In this document: positions 1 through 64,000 of the stretch, piece by piece
Position numbering within the stretch: position 1 is the first letter of the stretch
Layout: each line of letters starts with the position of its first letter
The notes under the pieces: model-generated
Database searches by the model: none
The model's input: the letters and a program-made list of their open reading frames with translations, nothing else
What the model was told of the DNA's origin: nothing
Translations under genes and position numbers: made by a program
Assembly: GCF_030463565.1 (NCBI RefSeq)
Contig: NC_134676.1
Span: 23,478,728 to 23,542,727, forward strand
Source of the DNA: Pelecanus crispus
Lineage: Eukaryota > Chordata > Aves > Pelecaniformes > Pelecanidae
Direction: 5' to 3'
DNA: 64,000 nucleotides

Positions 1-1654
1 TTTATTTCAGCAAATATTGCTGCACTGTACTATTTCTATTACTGACTGTGCCATAGGTTATGTCGTCACTAGGACAATCCCAGTCTTTAACATACAAATT
101 TATATGTAACAATTCCACCCCAAAGGACATACCAAACTGTACATGAAATTCAATGGTTGCTCAATCCTCAGGACAAATCCACGTAGCATAAGGAGTATGT
201 GAAATGCTGGCCTTCTGCATGTACTTGTATTTTCTTCTTACTTGGTGTATTTAGATTGGAGGACTCCTCATGCCTCAGGTTTCCTGGGATACAAGAAGCA
301 AATCTGGACCACAGAAACAAATTTAATAATTAGCTTCATTTTGCCAAATGCCAGTTTAGATTAGAAAGGCAAGTTTCTTCTAGCAGCAATAGGACAGTAG
401 AGATAACACTAGCATTAATGGTCCTGTGTTGCCTAGCTCCATGGAGGTCTTGTTGAATGCTGATGTTCTAGTTGGGGGACATAACTCTGCACAGTCCTGA
501 TGTCCTAACACCACTTAGGTGACACTAGTATAAGTGTCATTGGTGTAAGTAAGAATCAACTCAATCAAAAATCCTTAAGAGGATGTCTTAATTCCTTATT
601 TTATCCAGGCCTAGTAAGCACTCTTTCCACACAGCAACAATATTTAACTAGGCTTATCTACCAGGCAGCTTCCTGGATCTGGTGGTGCTGAGCCAGCCCC
701 TTGGTACAACTTGCTCCAAGCTGCCATTTTGTCGCTTATTCGAAATAAGCTTTTTCCATAGTCCTACACTGTTATTATCACAGTCCTCCAGTGTGGCAGG
801 TACTTTGCAGTGACCCAAGTTTTCTTTACGAATTATTTCAATGCCAGTGTTTTATGTTTCTGTGTGCAGTGACAAGTCATTATAAAGGATTATTACAAAC
901 ATAATATATTTGTGTGAACACACCGAAACTTCATACAAAAAAGCTGTGCATTGTTGACCATGGGTCTGCTAACTGCCATCATTACCCAGAATCATTCTGT
1001 TAATTCTTTCTTCTCTGAGGATGAATAATTTGCATAAAACTTCACTTCTTTGTGTAAAAGCCTTTTAGAAGGAAGTTAATATAAAGAATTTGTAAGTTAT
1101 GAAAGGAGGAAAGTTACAGGATGAGGATTTTATTCTCGTTGTAACTGGGTCCTGTTGTTTTCCTGTTTGCTTTGTATTGATGGTTGTTGTCCTGTGAGCA
1201 ACAGAAAATAACTTTTTAGGAAAGTTTCTGATATGGGTGTACATGTACTGCATATCCTGGAATTGCCTGGGTTTGCCTGATTTTGTCTCCTGTTTCTTGT
1301 TTCCTTAGTTGAGGTTGTAACCTCAGAATTAGAAATAAAAAATGATAGTAACTCTAACAACTTCTGTAATCACTACTTAACTTCATTTTAATGCCCCTGA
1401 AGGGCATTTCAGCGGTTTTGCATGTAATTATTCAGAAAAGAAGCCTCCACCTCTTCTGCCAACATATTGAAAGGCAGGGATTCTTTCTTCAGATGCCTTA
1501 GTACAGGCACGCCCAAGTTATCAGGTAAATCATATGGGTGGTGATTGAACACACAGTATTAAACTCATCGCTAAAATTAGCACAGCCATGAAGTTCAAAT
1601 GAAATCTGTTAATCCAGGTGAGGGAGAGGGTTTAGGCAGGAGGAAAAGGATTTG
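1..1654. other. Intergenic DNA, no gene seen
   Basis: AT-rich sequence upstream of KIF2A. Reading both strands I find only short frames without family resemblance, codon bias or credible splice structure. No RNA gene, CpG island or recognisable transposon is evident. Confidence 0.6.
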
Positions 1655-1840
1655 TCATAAATACAATAGAAATGTAAGGCTGCAAGGATGTGAAAGAGGT
1701 CATCTAACCCAACCACCTGCTCAGAGACAGGGTATATACCACCTCTAAGGGATACTTAATCTCTTTTTGAACTACCTTCACCAGAGAATTATGACAAACA
1801 CCCTGTATAATCTGATCTAGTGCTTAACTATGCTTAAACT
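1655..1840 (-). repeat. Diverged CR1 LINE 3'-end relic
   Basis: The segment contains a degraded version of the CR1 3' region read on the minus strand. The phrase gaggtcatctaacccaacca, followed by a cctgctcagag-type stretch and later a ctagtgcttaactat stretch, parallels the CR1 consensus order (gaggtcatctagtccaacc, cctgctcaa, ccagtgcttaaccac). It is much more diverged than the other CR1 copies here and lacks the terminal octamer repeat, so it is probably an old insertion. Boundaries are approximate. Confidence 0.5.
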
Positions 1841-2050
1841 ATGCTTAAACAGGCAGGTTTTTACCTATAATGTATCCCACGGTACTCTTCATGAACACAT
1901 CCAGCCTGCACTGACTGTTCCTTCTGCAAGAGCATGACACTAGGTTGTATTCAGCATGGTTACTGTATAAACCAGGGAACTTTTCAAAGCACTATTATCG
2001 CATCCTAGAGTAGTACATTTGAATATTTGACTTCTCATTTCTCATTGTCA

Positions 2051-2218
2051 TTAAGTGTTCAAAAAATGGGTAGATGTGGCACTTTGGGACATGGTTTAGT
2101 CCAGTCTACCCTTGATTGGCTTAGAGTAGACTTGGTAGTGTAGGTTAATGGTTGGACTGGATGATCTTAAAGGTCTTTTCCAACCTAAACGATTCTATGA
2201 TTCTATGATTCTATGATT
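2051..2218 (+). repeat. CR1 LINE 3' fragment (truncated)
   Basis: A 5'-truncated CR1 holding only the end of the reverse transcriptase frame (a gttcaaaaaa stretch through a toggtttag-like tail, best read as acatggtttag) and the 3'UTR. It finishes with three copies of the CR1 terminal octamer, read as gattctatgattctatgatt. CR1 insertions typically end in this octamer array rather than poly(A). It is the same subfamily as the copies near 7.7, 33.4, 34.5 and 37.4 kb, judged by the shared 3'UTR. Confidence 0.85.
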
Positions 2219-5200
2219 GTCATTATCACATTTAATGTTGCTGATACATTAATTTTCAGGAATTGTAACTTACTTCCACATGCCTAGAATATCAACAGGC
2301 TGCCTGTGCTAGACCAGCCTGCCTGCCAGGCCAGCCAACGCTATCCAAGTACCTCTTTTCAGCTTCTGTAAGAAGCAGTATAGGACAAATTTCCTCAAGT
2401 TTGCACAAAGATGCATTTCAAGATTACATTTGTGAGGTAATTACAATACTGTCTGCACTTGTGTGTCTCTCTGAACCACTCCCTCTTTTCTAGCAGCATG
2501 TTAAGAGAAGAAGAAGGAATGTAACTTTTAAAACAAAACTTGAAAAAAAAAAAAAAAAGTCTTGTGGATGGGCTCTTCAAGGCACTCTACAGAGTATCAT
2601 TATGAGCAAGTCCAAAGGGGATAAAATTAAACTTGCTTATCTTTGACAAGCCTTTCTACCATTTGCCTGAATTTTCATCAATGTCACACTAAAAAAGAGA
2701 AATTATACTTTTGCCAGAAGAAATAAGAAAAGTAAGAAATTATCTTCCTTAGGGAAAGCTCTGGGACTCACATGATGCTCTACAGCACTCCATAAGTACA
2801 GATCCCAAAATTTAGTAACCAGAAATTAATATGAATACATTTCTTTAAGCTTGCCTACATACTTTCAGAGCTAAACACAAAAAGCAGTTTTCTTCCCAGT
2901 ATACTTTCATTTGTGTGTGCTACATAGTACAAGTGTAAAAAGTTTAAATATATTTAAATATATTCCAGTAGTTGGATCCAAAATATTCCAGTCTCCTTTC
3001 TTCCTTCACACACTTGATCCAGTGAACCTGGAAATATTTGAATTCAATTATGAACATTCAGGTGAAAGAACTGTAGGCTATATCCACAGTGCATCAAGGC
3101 ATGCTGGTATTTCCAAATAATTCCTCTGCTTTGGCACCAGCAGCTGTCTCTGACCATAGCCATGCCATGCCTTTCAGCCAGGCACCATGTCTTCTTCAAA
3201 GGCACCTCTGTCCGCAGCTCAATATGACAGCTTTTGTGCCTCCAGCTTCAGAGACACCCAGAGCTCCTGCCACCTCCTCTGAGCAGAAAAGGACTTGTCC
3301 AAGCACTGATGCCTGCCAGAGCCCTTCCATACCAAAGTGCAACCTCACCCCATTTGTGTTTTGACCCTGATGGATGCCTGTGCCATGGAATCCATTCCAA
3401 TGCCATTTATTTTCTAGAAATAGGTAGGAGTTCAGTGTTTATTCATGTCACCTGCCATAAAGAGCCCGGGTTCTTTCAGTGGGTTGCCTTTCTAATCATC
3501 GAATGTAAAGGAATCCTTTATTTCACATAAACTTAAAGAGCAGTTCAGCTCTAATTGTACTGAGGTTAACATCTACTTTGACAGGGAAGTTACTGCAGTA
3601 ATTTCTGCCAATCATAATATTTCTTTCTCATTGCTTCAGCAACATAAGAAGCAGTGAGACATTTGCCTAGGAACTGGAAGACAATGAGGTTATTAAATTT
3701 TATAAGCTTCACCATTTCTGAAATCCAGGAAAAAGGAACACAGTTTGACTATACCCCCTTACTTATTATAGAGGAAAATAACATATGGGCTGGCTTATGA
3801 TAGAAGACAGGGCATTAATAAATTTTGGCTTTTCTGGTTATTACAATAAGTAATTACAATGTCTGGGATTTTTTTTTTTTTTACTTTAAGGACAAAACAT
3901 TAGGTTTGCTGTGCTCATAACTCATAAGAGCTCCCTAAACGCAAATAGCCTTTGCTATGATACTTTTAAAATCTTTATTATGATAAATGCAAGCAACTTA
4001 ATCTGTCAAATGCACAACTGATCAGAATAGTCTGCATATATAATTTCTGTCTAGTTTCCAAGGTGAACGGATAGGAAATGCAGTCAGATTTGCAAGGGTA
4101 TAAAGACTAATAAATCTTTTCAACTTTTTTTTTGTTCTCTGACATTAATGAAGATAAAAACATGCACAGATCCATTTGCAAGCAAATTTCTTAATTTTTC
4201 CAAGGAATCTGTCAAGCAAAAGTAAACATTTATTTTAATCAAATTACTAGAGAACAATTGTATTTTAAGAAAATAATTCTATTTAGTAGTGATTTTTTTA
4301 TAAAACAACTTTTACCATCTCTTTTTGTTTTAGAAGATTTGATGCAAGTTTGCTACACGGAAAAACACAGTGAACAAAAATGCACCTGATTGTACCAAAT
4401 TCTCTCTTGTAGGAGGGTAGGGATGAACAGTACAGTTTTAATGACTTTGATTAAAAAATTTGCCTCGCTATTTTTACTTCACAACAATATGCATCATTAT
4501 AGTTAGAAATATGCTCCAATTGCACAGTCAGGGTACTAGCAGAAGGACGTCTACTGTCAGAGGTCTGTGCTAGGGCTTAGAGGGAAGCTTGGGATTGCTG
4601 TATCGTCTTACTTATTTCAAATATTTTCTATCTTCCAGGATATGTCGAATCAAATTCACTGTCTTCTTTTAGAACACCCTTTTAGCTTGAACTTAGGTCC
4701 TGCCTGCCTCATGACCAAGAAACCGCACATAGCTCTTTTTGTATTTTTTTTCATCTCTCTGTTGTACATTAAGGAACTCATTCAGGACTGAGTTCCATGT
4801 CCTCTGGGTGCATAACTAAGCCCAGTGCCTGTTTGCGTGTTGCCATAGTATTATGCAATGTAGTTCTAGCTAATTACACAGAGGTTACACCGGATTTACA
4901 AAAAGGCATTAAAAAGGAGTAAAATCATAAACAAGCACGTTGTCAACTTATATGAATTCAAATTTCAACATAAAAATGCGTTAAAACATTGTATGTTAAG
5001 ACAAAAATACCTCACCTATGACTATCTGGTTTTGCTAATACTGTGCACTAATGACGCAGAAATATACAGAAAGCTACAGGATACCTTCTAAGAACAAGTA
5101 AAGAAATCATTCAGTTTTTACAAGGCAGATTAGGTCTACATGACTTGCCACAGAAGCCTTACTGGTGGGGCACAGACAGGATGTAATTATTAGATTAAGC

Positions 5201-7721
5201 TACAAGACAGATGCATTCATGCTAAAATTATTTTTACAGGTAATATGATACAGCATATTTTCTTCTGACAGAAAAGTTATATTGGATAGTGGAAGGATGT
5301 AGGAAATGTGTATTTATCACTCAGCTGAATAGCCTGACAAGAACACTGTTTTACCACAAACCCTCTGAGATTTCCCTTGAAGATTTGGAGAGGGGAGAGA
5401 AGGGAGAAAAGAAAGAAGAGGAGGATGAAGACTAAATATAAATATCCACAGTATAGTTTTTCTGGGCTTACCTGTAGACAGCAAGTATCTTGGACAGAGA
5501 TTGAGGTTCATCTGCTTTTGTTCATGTTTTTTTTTTCTGAAGCAATTTGCCATCTAGCAGGAATTCTGCCTGTTTCATACAATCAATAGGAAAGCATAAT
5601 GAAATGTGACCCCAGATACATAGCTGCCTTGGGCCAGACACTCAGCAGCTGCATATGGAATGATTAAGAGAATATGTAATGTACGTGCCAGAGCCATAAT
5701 GACCACACCGCTGTCTACTGCAATAAGCCCAACCAGCTTTGTTATTCTTCAGTGCTTCTATCATTTTGTGACTTTTGAACTAGCATAGTTTTTCTGGACT
5801 GTCATTTTAACCTTAGCTACATGTTGTGACTAATCCAGCCAATGTGCACCATGTAGCTATGAATACAGGGAAGAGCAAAATATGTTGTCACTGTGGCTGC
5901 AAATGTAGAGCTGGAGTGAAGAGCATGATAAAAGAGGGAAGTGTGCTTTTCCCTAAGGTACTTTGTTTCTCTCATATCTTATGCTTTCAAGAGACCGGAA
6001 TACATTCACACCCTTCTTCACTTTTTGATTCTTTAACTAGTATCTAGCAATGCTCCACTTTTCTGCGTGCAAAAGTTCTTTAGGAGTGCAGCTCATTCTG
6101 GAATAATAAAGCAATAAGTGAAATAACAGTTTTACTTGCATACTTGCACTCGCTTTAGGGGCAAATTTGCTCAATAATTACTTTTCCCCACATTTTTGGC
6201 TGGCTATCCAAACCAGTAGAAGTGTACCAAAACTGCTGTATGTAGAGTGATGTTCTTCACAACAGCAGAGGTCAGTGAGTCTCATATTTTTTACTATCTT
6301 TGGCCTGATCATACACCCTTATGCCAGCCCTATGCATGCTGCTAGAAGGATTTTTATAAGACAAGATCTAGAATTACCTTGAGAAGCCACAAGGAAATAA
6401 AGTAATAAAAGAAAAGTAGCTAGAGTTGCAAAAACATACAAACAGATCTCTTTAGCCCTGGTCATGCAGATGAGAGGCTTTTAGAAAACCTGATCTTCTC
6501 ATGGAGCATACAGCACAAGCGACCAGAAAAGCCATGTTAGGGGTTATCAGAGTGCTGTGGGATGACACTGGTGACCAACAAAGCAATTATAAACTTTTGC
6601 TTAAATTTGCTTTGTTAGCAAAACAGTGCTGAAGAACAACTTAGCGCTTCCAATTCTCATGATGGCATGAATATTGGGAGCTCACTGACAGCTCTGTTAA
6701 GGTGTACATATGACAAGTGTGTTCGAGTTTTACAGCAACAGTTTCAGCACCTGCATTCTCTAATACAGAGAAACCTATCATGCTTAGACATATTTGTTTA
6801 AATCAGAAAAACCTAACCATGTTGTTTCTAATATATAATTTGTTAATTATAATCCCCAAAACATTGTTACTCAAATGAGTCATCAGTTCACTTGTTGCAG
6901 ATAACCAGCAGAATTTGTCGACATTTAATGCAATGTCATCTAGAACGCATTTGTGGAAGACAGAAGGTTAGTTATGAAGCTTGTGAGTGCCCAGTTTAAA
7001 ACATTTTGACTCTCAGATAAGGCAGCTATGCGAAGTTATGAATATCACAATAACTTATTATTCAGAGGTAGTCACATGAAAATCAGACTTTTATATGTAA
7101 TAAAGCAGTGGGAACTATATTAAAATATTTTATCTCTATAAGTAAGGTCGTTCTGTTTTTAGCACTGTCTGATATTATTGTATAGGGCTATTACTCATGA
7201 AGTGCTGTGTCCAGCAGGGGGTAGTTTTAAATAGCGATACAATACAGGTGAAGAGATGCTTAAAAGGGAAGAAGAGCAGGAAGGGATCTGAGAGACAGTT
7301 CAGCTGTTCCTGTTTTCACAGAGGTACTGAACTGGACAAGAAGAGTCTATCAGTCTAAGTGGGCAACTGGGATCTCAAACCACTTCAAGTGCTTCTTGCA
7401 TATTTACTGATTCTTAAGTGGAAGACATCATCTATTATTAATTTTGCATTTTTTTTTTATATTGCAACAGGTTCTCATGATGATCTGAGAAGCTACAGTA
7501 TTATGATGGCTCCTTTTAAAAATTGTTTCTATTTTAATCTAATAAATACATTTTAATCTTACAAGCAATGACATGTTCCTTTAACCTGACTGCTGGCTGC
7601 CCTGCATACACATTTAATACCAATTGCATTCATGCAACTAGAAAAATATTTTCCAAGTTGAGCTTTAAAAATAAAACATTTCATATCACTATGATAATAA
7701 ACATGTACTGTTTAATTGTAT
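2219..7721. other. Intergenic DNA, no gene seen
   Basis: About 5.5 kb of AT-rich unique-looking sequence. It contains a 16-nt poly-A run (2543-2558) and a short T run near 3870. Open frames, for example at 3089-3364 and 5826-6047, are short, lack family resemblance and sit in no splice context. I see no promoter-like CpG cluster. Confidence 0.55.
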
Positions 7722-8428
7722 TTCATAGAATCATAGAATCATAGAATCGTTTAGGTTGGAAAAGACCTTTAAGATCATCCAGTCCAACCATTAACCTAAC
7801 ATTACCAAGTCCACACTAAACCAATCAAGGGTAGGCTAGACTAAACCATGTCCCAAAGTGCCACGTCTACCTGTTTTTTGAACACTTCCAGGGATGGGGA
7901 CTCCACCACCTCTCTGGGCAGCCTCTTCCAATGCTTGACTACCCTTGCCGTGAAGAAATTTTTCCTAATATCCAATCTAAACCTCCCCTGGCGCAGCTTG
8001 AGCCCATTTCCTCTTGTTCTATCGCTAACTACATGGGAGAAGAGACCAACACCCACCTCACTACAACCTCCTTTCAGGTAGTTGTAGAGAGCGATAAGGT
8101 CTCCCCTCAGCCTCCTCTTCTCTAGGCTAAACAACCCCAGTTCCCTCAGCCGCTCCTCATAAGGCCTGTGCTCCAGACCCTTCACCAGCTTTGTTGTCCT
8201 TCTCTGAACACGCTCCAGCAATTCAATGTCCTTCTTGTACTGAGGGGCCCAAAACTGGATGCAGTATTCCAGGTGTGGCCTCACCAGCACCGAGTACAGG
8301 GGGACAATCACCTCCCTGCTCCTGCTGGCCACACTATTCCTGATACAAGCCAGGATGCTGTTGGCCTTCTTGGCCACCTGGGCACACTGCTGGCTCTATG
8401 TTCAGCTGCCTGTCAACCAGCAAGCCGG
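7722..8428 (-). mobile_element. CR1 LINE, 5'-truncated, RT C-terminus
   Basis: On the minus strand this is a CR1 non-LTR retrotransposon fragment of about 700 bp. The frame at 7841-8377 encodes 178 residues of the C-terminal part of the CR1 ORF2 reverse transcriptase region, with family hallmarks [37 protein letters not shown] and [14 protein letters not shown]. The catalytic RT core and endonuclease are absent through 5' truncation, so the copy cannot move on its own. The 3'UTR ends at 7722 in three octamer units. The far end near 8428 is blurred by a short internal duplication of the caagccggctgtcaacc type. The frame is still open, suggesting a moderately young insertion. Confidence 0.92.
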
Positions 8429-10615
8429 CTGTCAACCACAGCTGGCTTGTTCACTAGTGCTGTGAAATAGTTTGAATACTTAATAATCAATGGTTTTTAA
8501 GTTATCAAGGAGGTACAGTGACATTCATATCTTGCTTTTGGCATAAAAATACAGTGAATTAAGTATTTTAATTAATATGATTGTGTCTGTGTGAAATGTA
8601 AGCAGATGCTAGTGTTTGTTGAAAACTGAAGAATTCCTGCTAACAGTTGAAACATAACTGGTGCATGATCATTTTCCACTATTTTTGATATCTTATTAAT
8701 CCAAAAGCAGCTAAAGTTTTGAACTCAATGCCAAAGCTTCAGTAATTTTTTTATTTGTCTGTATTGTCAAGAGCACCAGGTACTGACGCATAAAAAGTAG
8801 ACACATACCACTCTGTGAATTCTGCAAACATTATTTTAGAAACCATGAGTATGTGTTCTAAAAACTGGTCAGAGAAAGTCTATGTTAGTGGGCCAATAAA
8901 ATGGAATACTCTATATAATAAAATTTTCTTGTACCTCAATTTAAAAATGTGTAACTAAATTTTGGACCTCAAAGCTTTTGTTCTTCTATTTAATGCTGGA
9001 TTGAATATGTATTGCTAACTGAAACTGTGAAAAGAGACATATATGTAGAATATTAGGTAAGAAAGACCTGGTACTCAGGAGTATAGTTTGGATGCTTTTT
9101 CTTCAAAATATCAGCATTTGCTTAAAAAAAGAAAAAAAAAAACTATTTGAGATCTTTATTTGTGTAAGAAAAATTCTTATAATGCTTTGCCATATTTTAA
9201 AAATATTTGAATTTATTTACTACTACTGCTGTTCATTTTCTAGGCACACACAAGTGATTTTCTGGCCATTGCTGACTTACTCTATGAGAGCCTCCATGTG
9301 TGCTTTATGGCAGTAACAAAAATCTCAGTTGTCACAGAGCATACAACAAAATAATAAATTTGGGTCTTATTTTCATGAGTCAACTTCAAATTTCTACTTG
9401 AAGTTTAGAACATTCTTAAATGATTTGCTGTACCAAGGCCAAAGTATTTAAAAGATTTCAGGATTAACTCCAGATTCATATGTATTTAAGTTCTGTTTTA
9501 TTTTAGAATAAAGTAATTATTATACACTTGATTTTGTAAATACTTATGGTTGCACATATGTTTCTAAGATACACCTTCTTTACCTCAGTGGGATGGTTTG
9601 TGTGTAAAGGTAATCATCTATTTCTGCAATGACAGGACTCAAATAGTTTTCCAGAAAACTATACATACCTCTCAAATTTTTCAGTTTAACCTCTAAAGAA
9701 TAGACAGAAGAAACAGTATGAAAAATAATCTATCATTTCTTATTTAACTATTTCAAATGAGATGCTTTTCAATTACTCTGCATCTAATCTTAGAATCTGA
9801 ATGTTTTTATTTTTACATTACATAAAAATGTCAGAAAAGGTTTAATCAAATTGACCATAAATATAACAGTTAAACAGAGACCAAGCAATGGCTATCCAAG
9901 TCTGTCATAGGTACTTCTCCAAAACAAAGCTGAACTATAAAAAGTGTGTCTATGCAGAAGAATTTCTGTAAAAAGAACAGTATAAAATGTTCAGTTCAAG
10001 TTATTGAAATGCTGTGGAATTATAGTGGGTAAAGAAACTTTTTTTTAACTCAAAGTTAGTCCCTGCCTATTTCTTATGTAAGTCAAAAACATTTGCTGCA
10101 TTTTGGTTTTATTTCAAAAACACCTATAGGTTAAAAAGAGCATATCTTTAATTCTGTTATAATTAGAAGAGGCCTTCTTCAAGGCACTGGACTCTTCATG
10201 GTATTACTTGCATCAGATCTTTTTCAGAGAGGTATTTCTTCTCAGTGTTTGTCAGCAGTCTAAATGAAATGGACAATGACTAAATTAAAAAGCCAAAGTA
10301 GTTTTGCTGGACATATCCTGATACCTTTAATATTATAATTCAACCATAACCATAGTAAGCAATGCCTTCCATGAATAATGTGATTTGGACCTAAATTTCT
10401 CATGTAAAAAATGAAGGTGGACAAGGATAAAAGAGTAAGACCCAGTTTTTAAAAGTGTTAAACTTTCACTTTTTAAATTTTTCCTTCACACTTCATCAGA
10501 AGGGTGATTTATACCAGTCAGAGCCAATATAAGTAGCAACCAAGTTTATGCAAGATGGTTGTTGCTGTTTAACTTTCTGTCAGTTCTTCTTCTGGCTTTT
10601 TCGTGTGTGTGTATA
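8429..10615. other. Intergenic DNA, no gene seen
   Basis: AT-rich sequence of about 2.2 kb with only short random frames and several A and T runs. I recognise no repeat family or RNA gene in it. Confidence 0.55.
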
Positions 10616-11312
10616 TAGAATCATAGAATGGTTTGGGTTGGAAGGGACCTTCGAAGATCATCCAGTTCCAACCCCCCTGCCATGGGCAGGGGCACCTTCC
10701 ACTAGATCAGGTTGCTCAGAGCCCCATCCAGCCTGGCCTTGAACACTTCCAGGGAGGGGGCATCCACAGCCTCTCTGAGCAACCTGTTCCAGTGCTTCAC
10801 CACCCTCACAGTGAAAAATTTCTTCCTTATATCTAGTCTGAATCTATCCTCTTTTAGTTTAAGACCATTACCCCTTGTCCTATCACAACAGGCCCTACTA
10901 AAAGGCTGTCCCCATCTTTCTTTTAAGCCCCCTCTAAGTACTGAAAGGCCACAATAAGGTCTCCCCAGAGCCTTCCCTTCTTCAGGGTGAACAACCCCAA
11001 CTCTCTCAGCCTGGCCTCATAGGAGAGGTGCTTCAGCCCTCTCATCATTTTGGTGGCCCTCCTCTGGACCCACTCCAACAGGTCCATGTCCTTCTTGTGC
11101 TGAGGGCCCCAGAGCTGGACGCAGTGCTCCAGGTGGGGTCTCACCAGAGCAGAGCAGAGGGGCAGAATCACCTCCCTCGACCTGCTGGCCACGCTGCTTT
11201 TGATGCAGCCCAGGATACGGTTGGCTTTCTGGGCTGCAAGCGCACATTGCTGGCTCATGTCCAGCTTTTCATCCACCAGTACCCGCAAGTCCTCCACAGG
11301 GCTGCTCTCTCC
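10616..11312 (-). mobile_element. CR1 LINE, 5'-truncated, second subfamily
   Basis: A minus-strand CR1 fragment of about 700 bp with octamer-type 3' end at 10616. The 3' region differs from the 7.7 kb copy (ggaagggacct and accccctgccatgggcagg types), so it belongs to a different CR1 subfamily, shared with the copies at 41 and 49.4 kb. Residues of the RT C-terminus are visible in 10923-11297 ([31 protein letters not shown]). The frame then breaks between about 10,920 and 10,950 (ECFQ-type junction lost), so this is a decayed copy. It lies only about 700 bp from the KIF2A CpG island. Confidence 0.92.
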
Positions 11313-11995
11313 ATATGTACATATATGTATATAAAGCCGGTAGGAATGGGAAGCCGTAATTTCTTGACTCTGACTTGCTGGGTATCATACCGATTTCAGT
11401 ATGAAACCAACAGTGGAAGCAGGGGGAAGAGGTGGGGCAAGGAGGGTGACAGGCTGGGTGGGAGGGCACAGCTCTCAGGGGGGTGGCATGCTGTCAGCTG
11501 TCATTACCTATTACCCATTGATGTGTGGATTGGGGGATTATTTTTACTAGGCTGGCTTTGCAGGGCAAGAGGCTGCGTGTTTAGGGGTATTTATTGCGAT
11601 GCCACTCAAGGTGACCTGGAAGCTGCGCAGGAAGGACAATTTTAAAATTGTGGAGGCTTCATCGTGTCAGGAACCGCCCTTGAAGGAGAAATGCAAGGGA
11701 CAATGTTTATCGAAGTAGCTTGCCTGAGGTACAGGAGTCATTACAGGGAAATGAGGAACGTGAAGTGTGGGGTTTTTTTTATTTAAGCTGTAAAAAGACG
11801 TGGGGCAGTCATGATGCAAAGATGGATGGATGCTGTTGGCAGCATGGCCTTCCTTGGACCCAAGAGCCCCTGGCAGGTTGGGGAGCAAGAAGCAAGCTTC
11901 TGCGCTGCTCCACTTGGCACACGGGAGCCGTATGAGCAGCCAGTAGGTAGATAAAGCTATTACATCAAAACTTCAGAGCAGCTCAGTCACCATCT
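11313..11995. other. Proximal upstream flank of the CpG island
   Basis: A transitional stretch between the CR1 copy and the CpG island, moderately GC-rich. Short frames on both strands overlap one another without family resemblance. I see no exon with paired splice signals. Confidence 0.5.
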
Positions 11996-12351
11996 GGTGC
12001 CACACAGGCGCGTGTGCGTGTCCCTCAGCCGGGGACAGGGCCACGGGGTAGAGGCTCGCACAGGCGGCCCGCGGCGGGGACGAGCCCCGGCCCGGCGAGC
12101 CGGGTGGCGGCAGGGCGGCCGGGAGCGGGGCTTTCCCGCGGGGCGCCGGCCCCAGGGCCGCGGGGGGCGCCCATCTCGTGCCCGCCCGGCCGAGGCGCGG
12201 CGAAGGGCGGCTGCGAGGGAACAGCTGCGGCGCGGCGGGCAGGGGGAAGGGGGGCGAGGGCGAGGCGGGGTTCCCAGCGCCCGCGGCGTGGGGACACCGG
12301 GCGCCCCCGGCACGGGGGGCGCGGCCGGGCCCCCGCGCCCCCTTCCGCCGC

Positions 12352-12400
12352 GGCGGGGGCGGGGGGGGGGCAGGGGGCGGCGGCGGGGCGGGGCGGGCGG
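12352..12400 (+). other. G-run tract, G-quadruplex potential
   Basis: Several consecutive runs of three or more G on the + strand (ggcgggggcggggg type, then cagggggcgg and cggggcggggcgggcgg) meet the simple four-run criterion for a G-quadruplex. The tract lies roughly 330-380 bp upstream of the KIF2A start codon, in the likely promoter. Homopolymer G length here is error-prone in assemblies. Confidence 0.6.
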
Positions 12401-12473
12401 CTGAGGAAGGCCGCGGCGGCGCCCCTGCCCCCGCCTCCCCCGAGAGCCGGTCCCGCCGTGACGCCGCGGCGAG

Positions 12474-12487
12474 GCGCGCAGGCGCAG
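12474..12487 (+). promoter_or_regulatory. NRF1-like site
   Basis: The bases gcgcgcaggcgcag resemble the palindromic NRF1 site (GCGCATGCGC) with one central mismatch. NRF1-type sites are common near transcription starts of CpG-island promoters. A single motif match in such GC-rich DNA is weak evidence. Confidence 0.35.
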
Positions 12488-12519
12488 CAGCTCCCCGCGC
12501 CTGTTGTATCCGGCCGGCG

Positions 12520-12607
12520 CCCTTTCTCTCTTCCCCCTCCTCCCCCTCCCCCTCCCCGCCCGCCCCTCCCTCCCTCCTCCCCTCCTCCTCTCCCTCCCGC
12601 CCTCCCA
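12520..12607 (+). promoter_or_regulatory. C/T-rich pyrimidine tract in promoter or 5'UTR
   Basis: Almost uninterrupted pyrimidine (cctttctctcttccccct followed by ccctcc repeats) for nearly 90 bp, about 125-210 bp upstream of the start codon. Polypyrimidine tracts like this occur around transcription starts of TATA-less promoters and can form H-DNA. A short CCG repeat (about 12628-12650) follows. The sequence alone does not decide between promoter and transcribed leader. Confidence 0.5.
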
Positions 12608-12731
12608 GAGCCGCCGCGGTCGGTGCCGCCGCCGCCGCCGCCGTTGCCGCTGCCGTGCGCGCCCTCCCTCCCTGCCCCCTGTGCGCCCGGCCTGGCAGCG
12701 CCTCCGATCCCCCCGGCTGCCCCATGAAGCG

Positions 12732-64000
<51,269 letters not shown>

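Noticed and set aside
3089..3530. Overlapping frames of 91 and 98 codons
   Set aside because: Neither has family resemblance, splice context or a promoter, and they overlap each other in different frames.
12504..12731. In-frame N-terminal extension of KIF2A upstream of 12732
   Set aside because: The frame is open back to the stop ending at 12404 but has no ATG before 12732 (it opens with TTG at 12504), and the encoded sequence is low-complexity promoter-like DNA.

Overview
The window is nuclear DNA from a bird. The evidence is a split vertebrate kinesin gene with GT-AG introns, several CR1 LINEs ending in the CR1-type 3' octamer repeat (ATTCTATG), three solo LTRs of a type I associate with avian genomes, and a sharp CpG island in an otherwise AT-rich background. 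I cannot name the species. I see no bacterial features, CRISPR arrays, tRNAs or rRNAs.

Layout: 1-12,000 is upstream intergenic DNA with no supportable gene, carrying an old CR1 relic and three CR1 fragments. A CpG island at about 12,000-13,290 holds the promoter, 5'UTR and first coding exon of KIF2A, a kinesin-13 microtubule depolymerase. The rest of the window (12,732-64,000) is KIF2A on the + strand. Sixteen coding exons were placed by reading across each splice junction. All have canonical GT/AG ends, and the phases join into one open frame of 548 complete codons plus 2 nt. The window ends inside intron 16, so the end of the motor domain and the C-terminal coiled-coil and tail exons lie beyond it. 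Intron 1 is about 22 kb.

The introns carry nearly all the other structure: CR1 copies of at least two subfamilies in both orientations, a diverged amniote-type CR1/L3-like relic, two possible MIR remnants, and three solo LTRs. All three LTRs are antisense to KIF2A, with 5-bp target-site duplications that are exact in two and 4/5 in one. One CR1 copy in intron 9 keeps a 444-codon open frame covering reverse transcriptase.

I did not find a new multi-gene system. The most interesting observations are these. (1) A near-complementary CR1 pair about 400 nt outside each end of the exon 2-4 block, which could promote a circular RNA of 270 nt, a multiple of three. (2) A weak-context ATG 8 nt upstream of the KIF2A start, opening a short overlapping out-of-frame uORF. 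(3) A CRE-like palindrome next to the LTR TATA box, intact in one solo LTR and altered at the CpG in both possible ways in the other two. (4) An ancient CR1 relic next to the first LTR.
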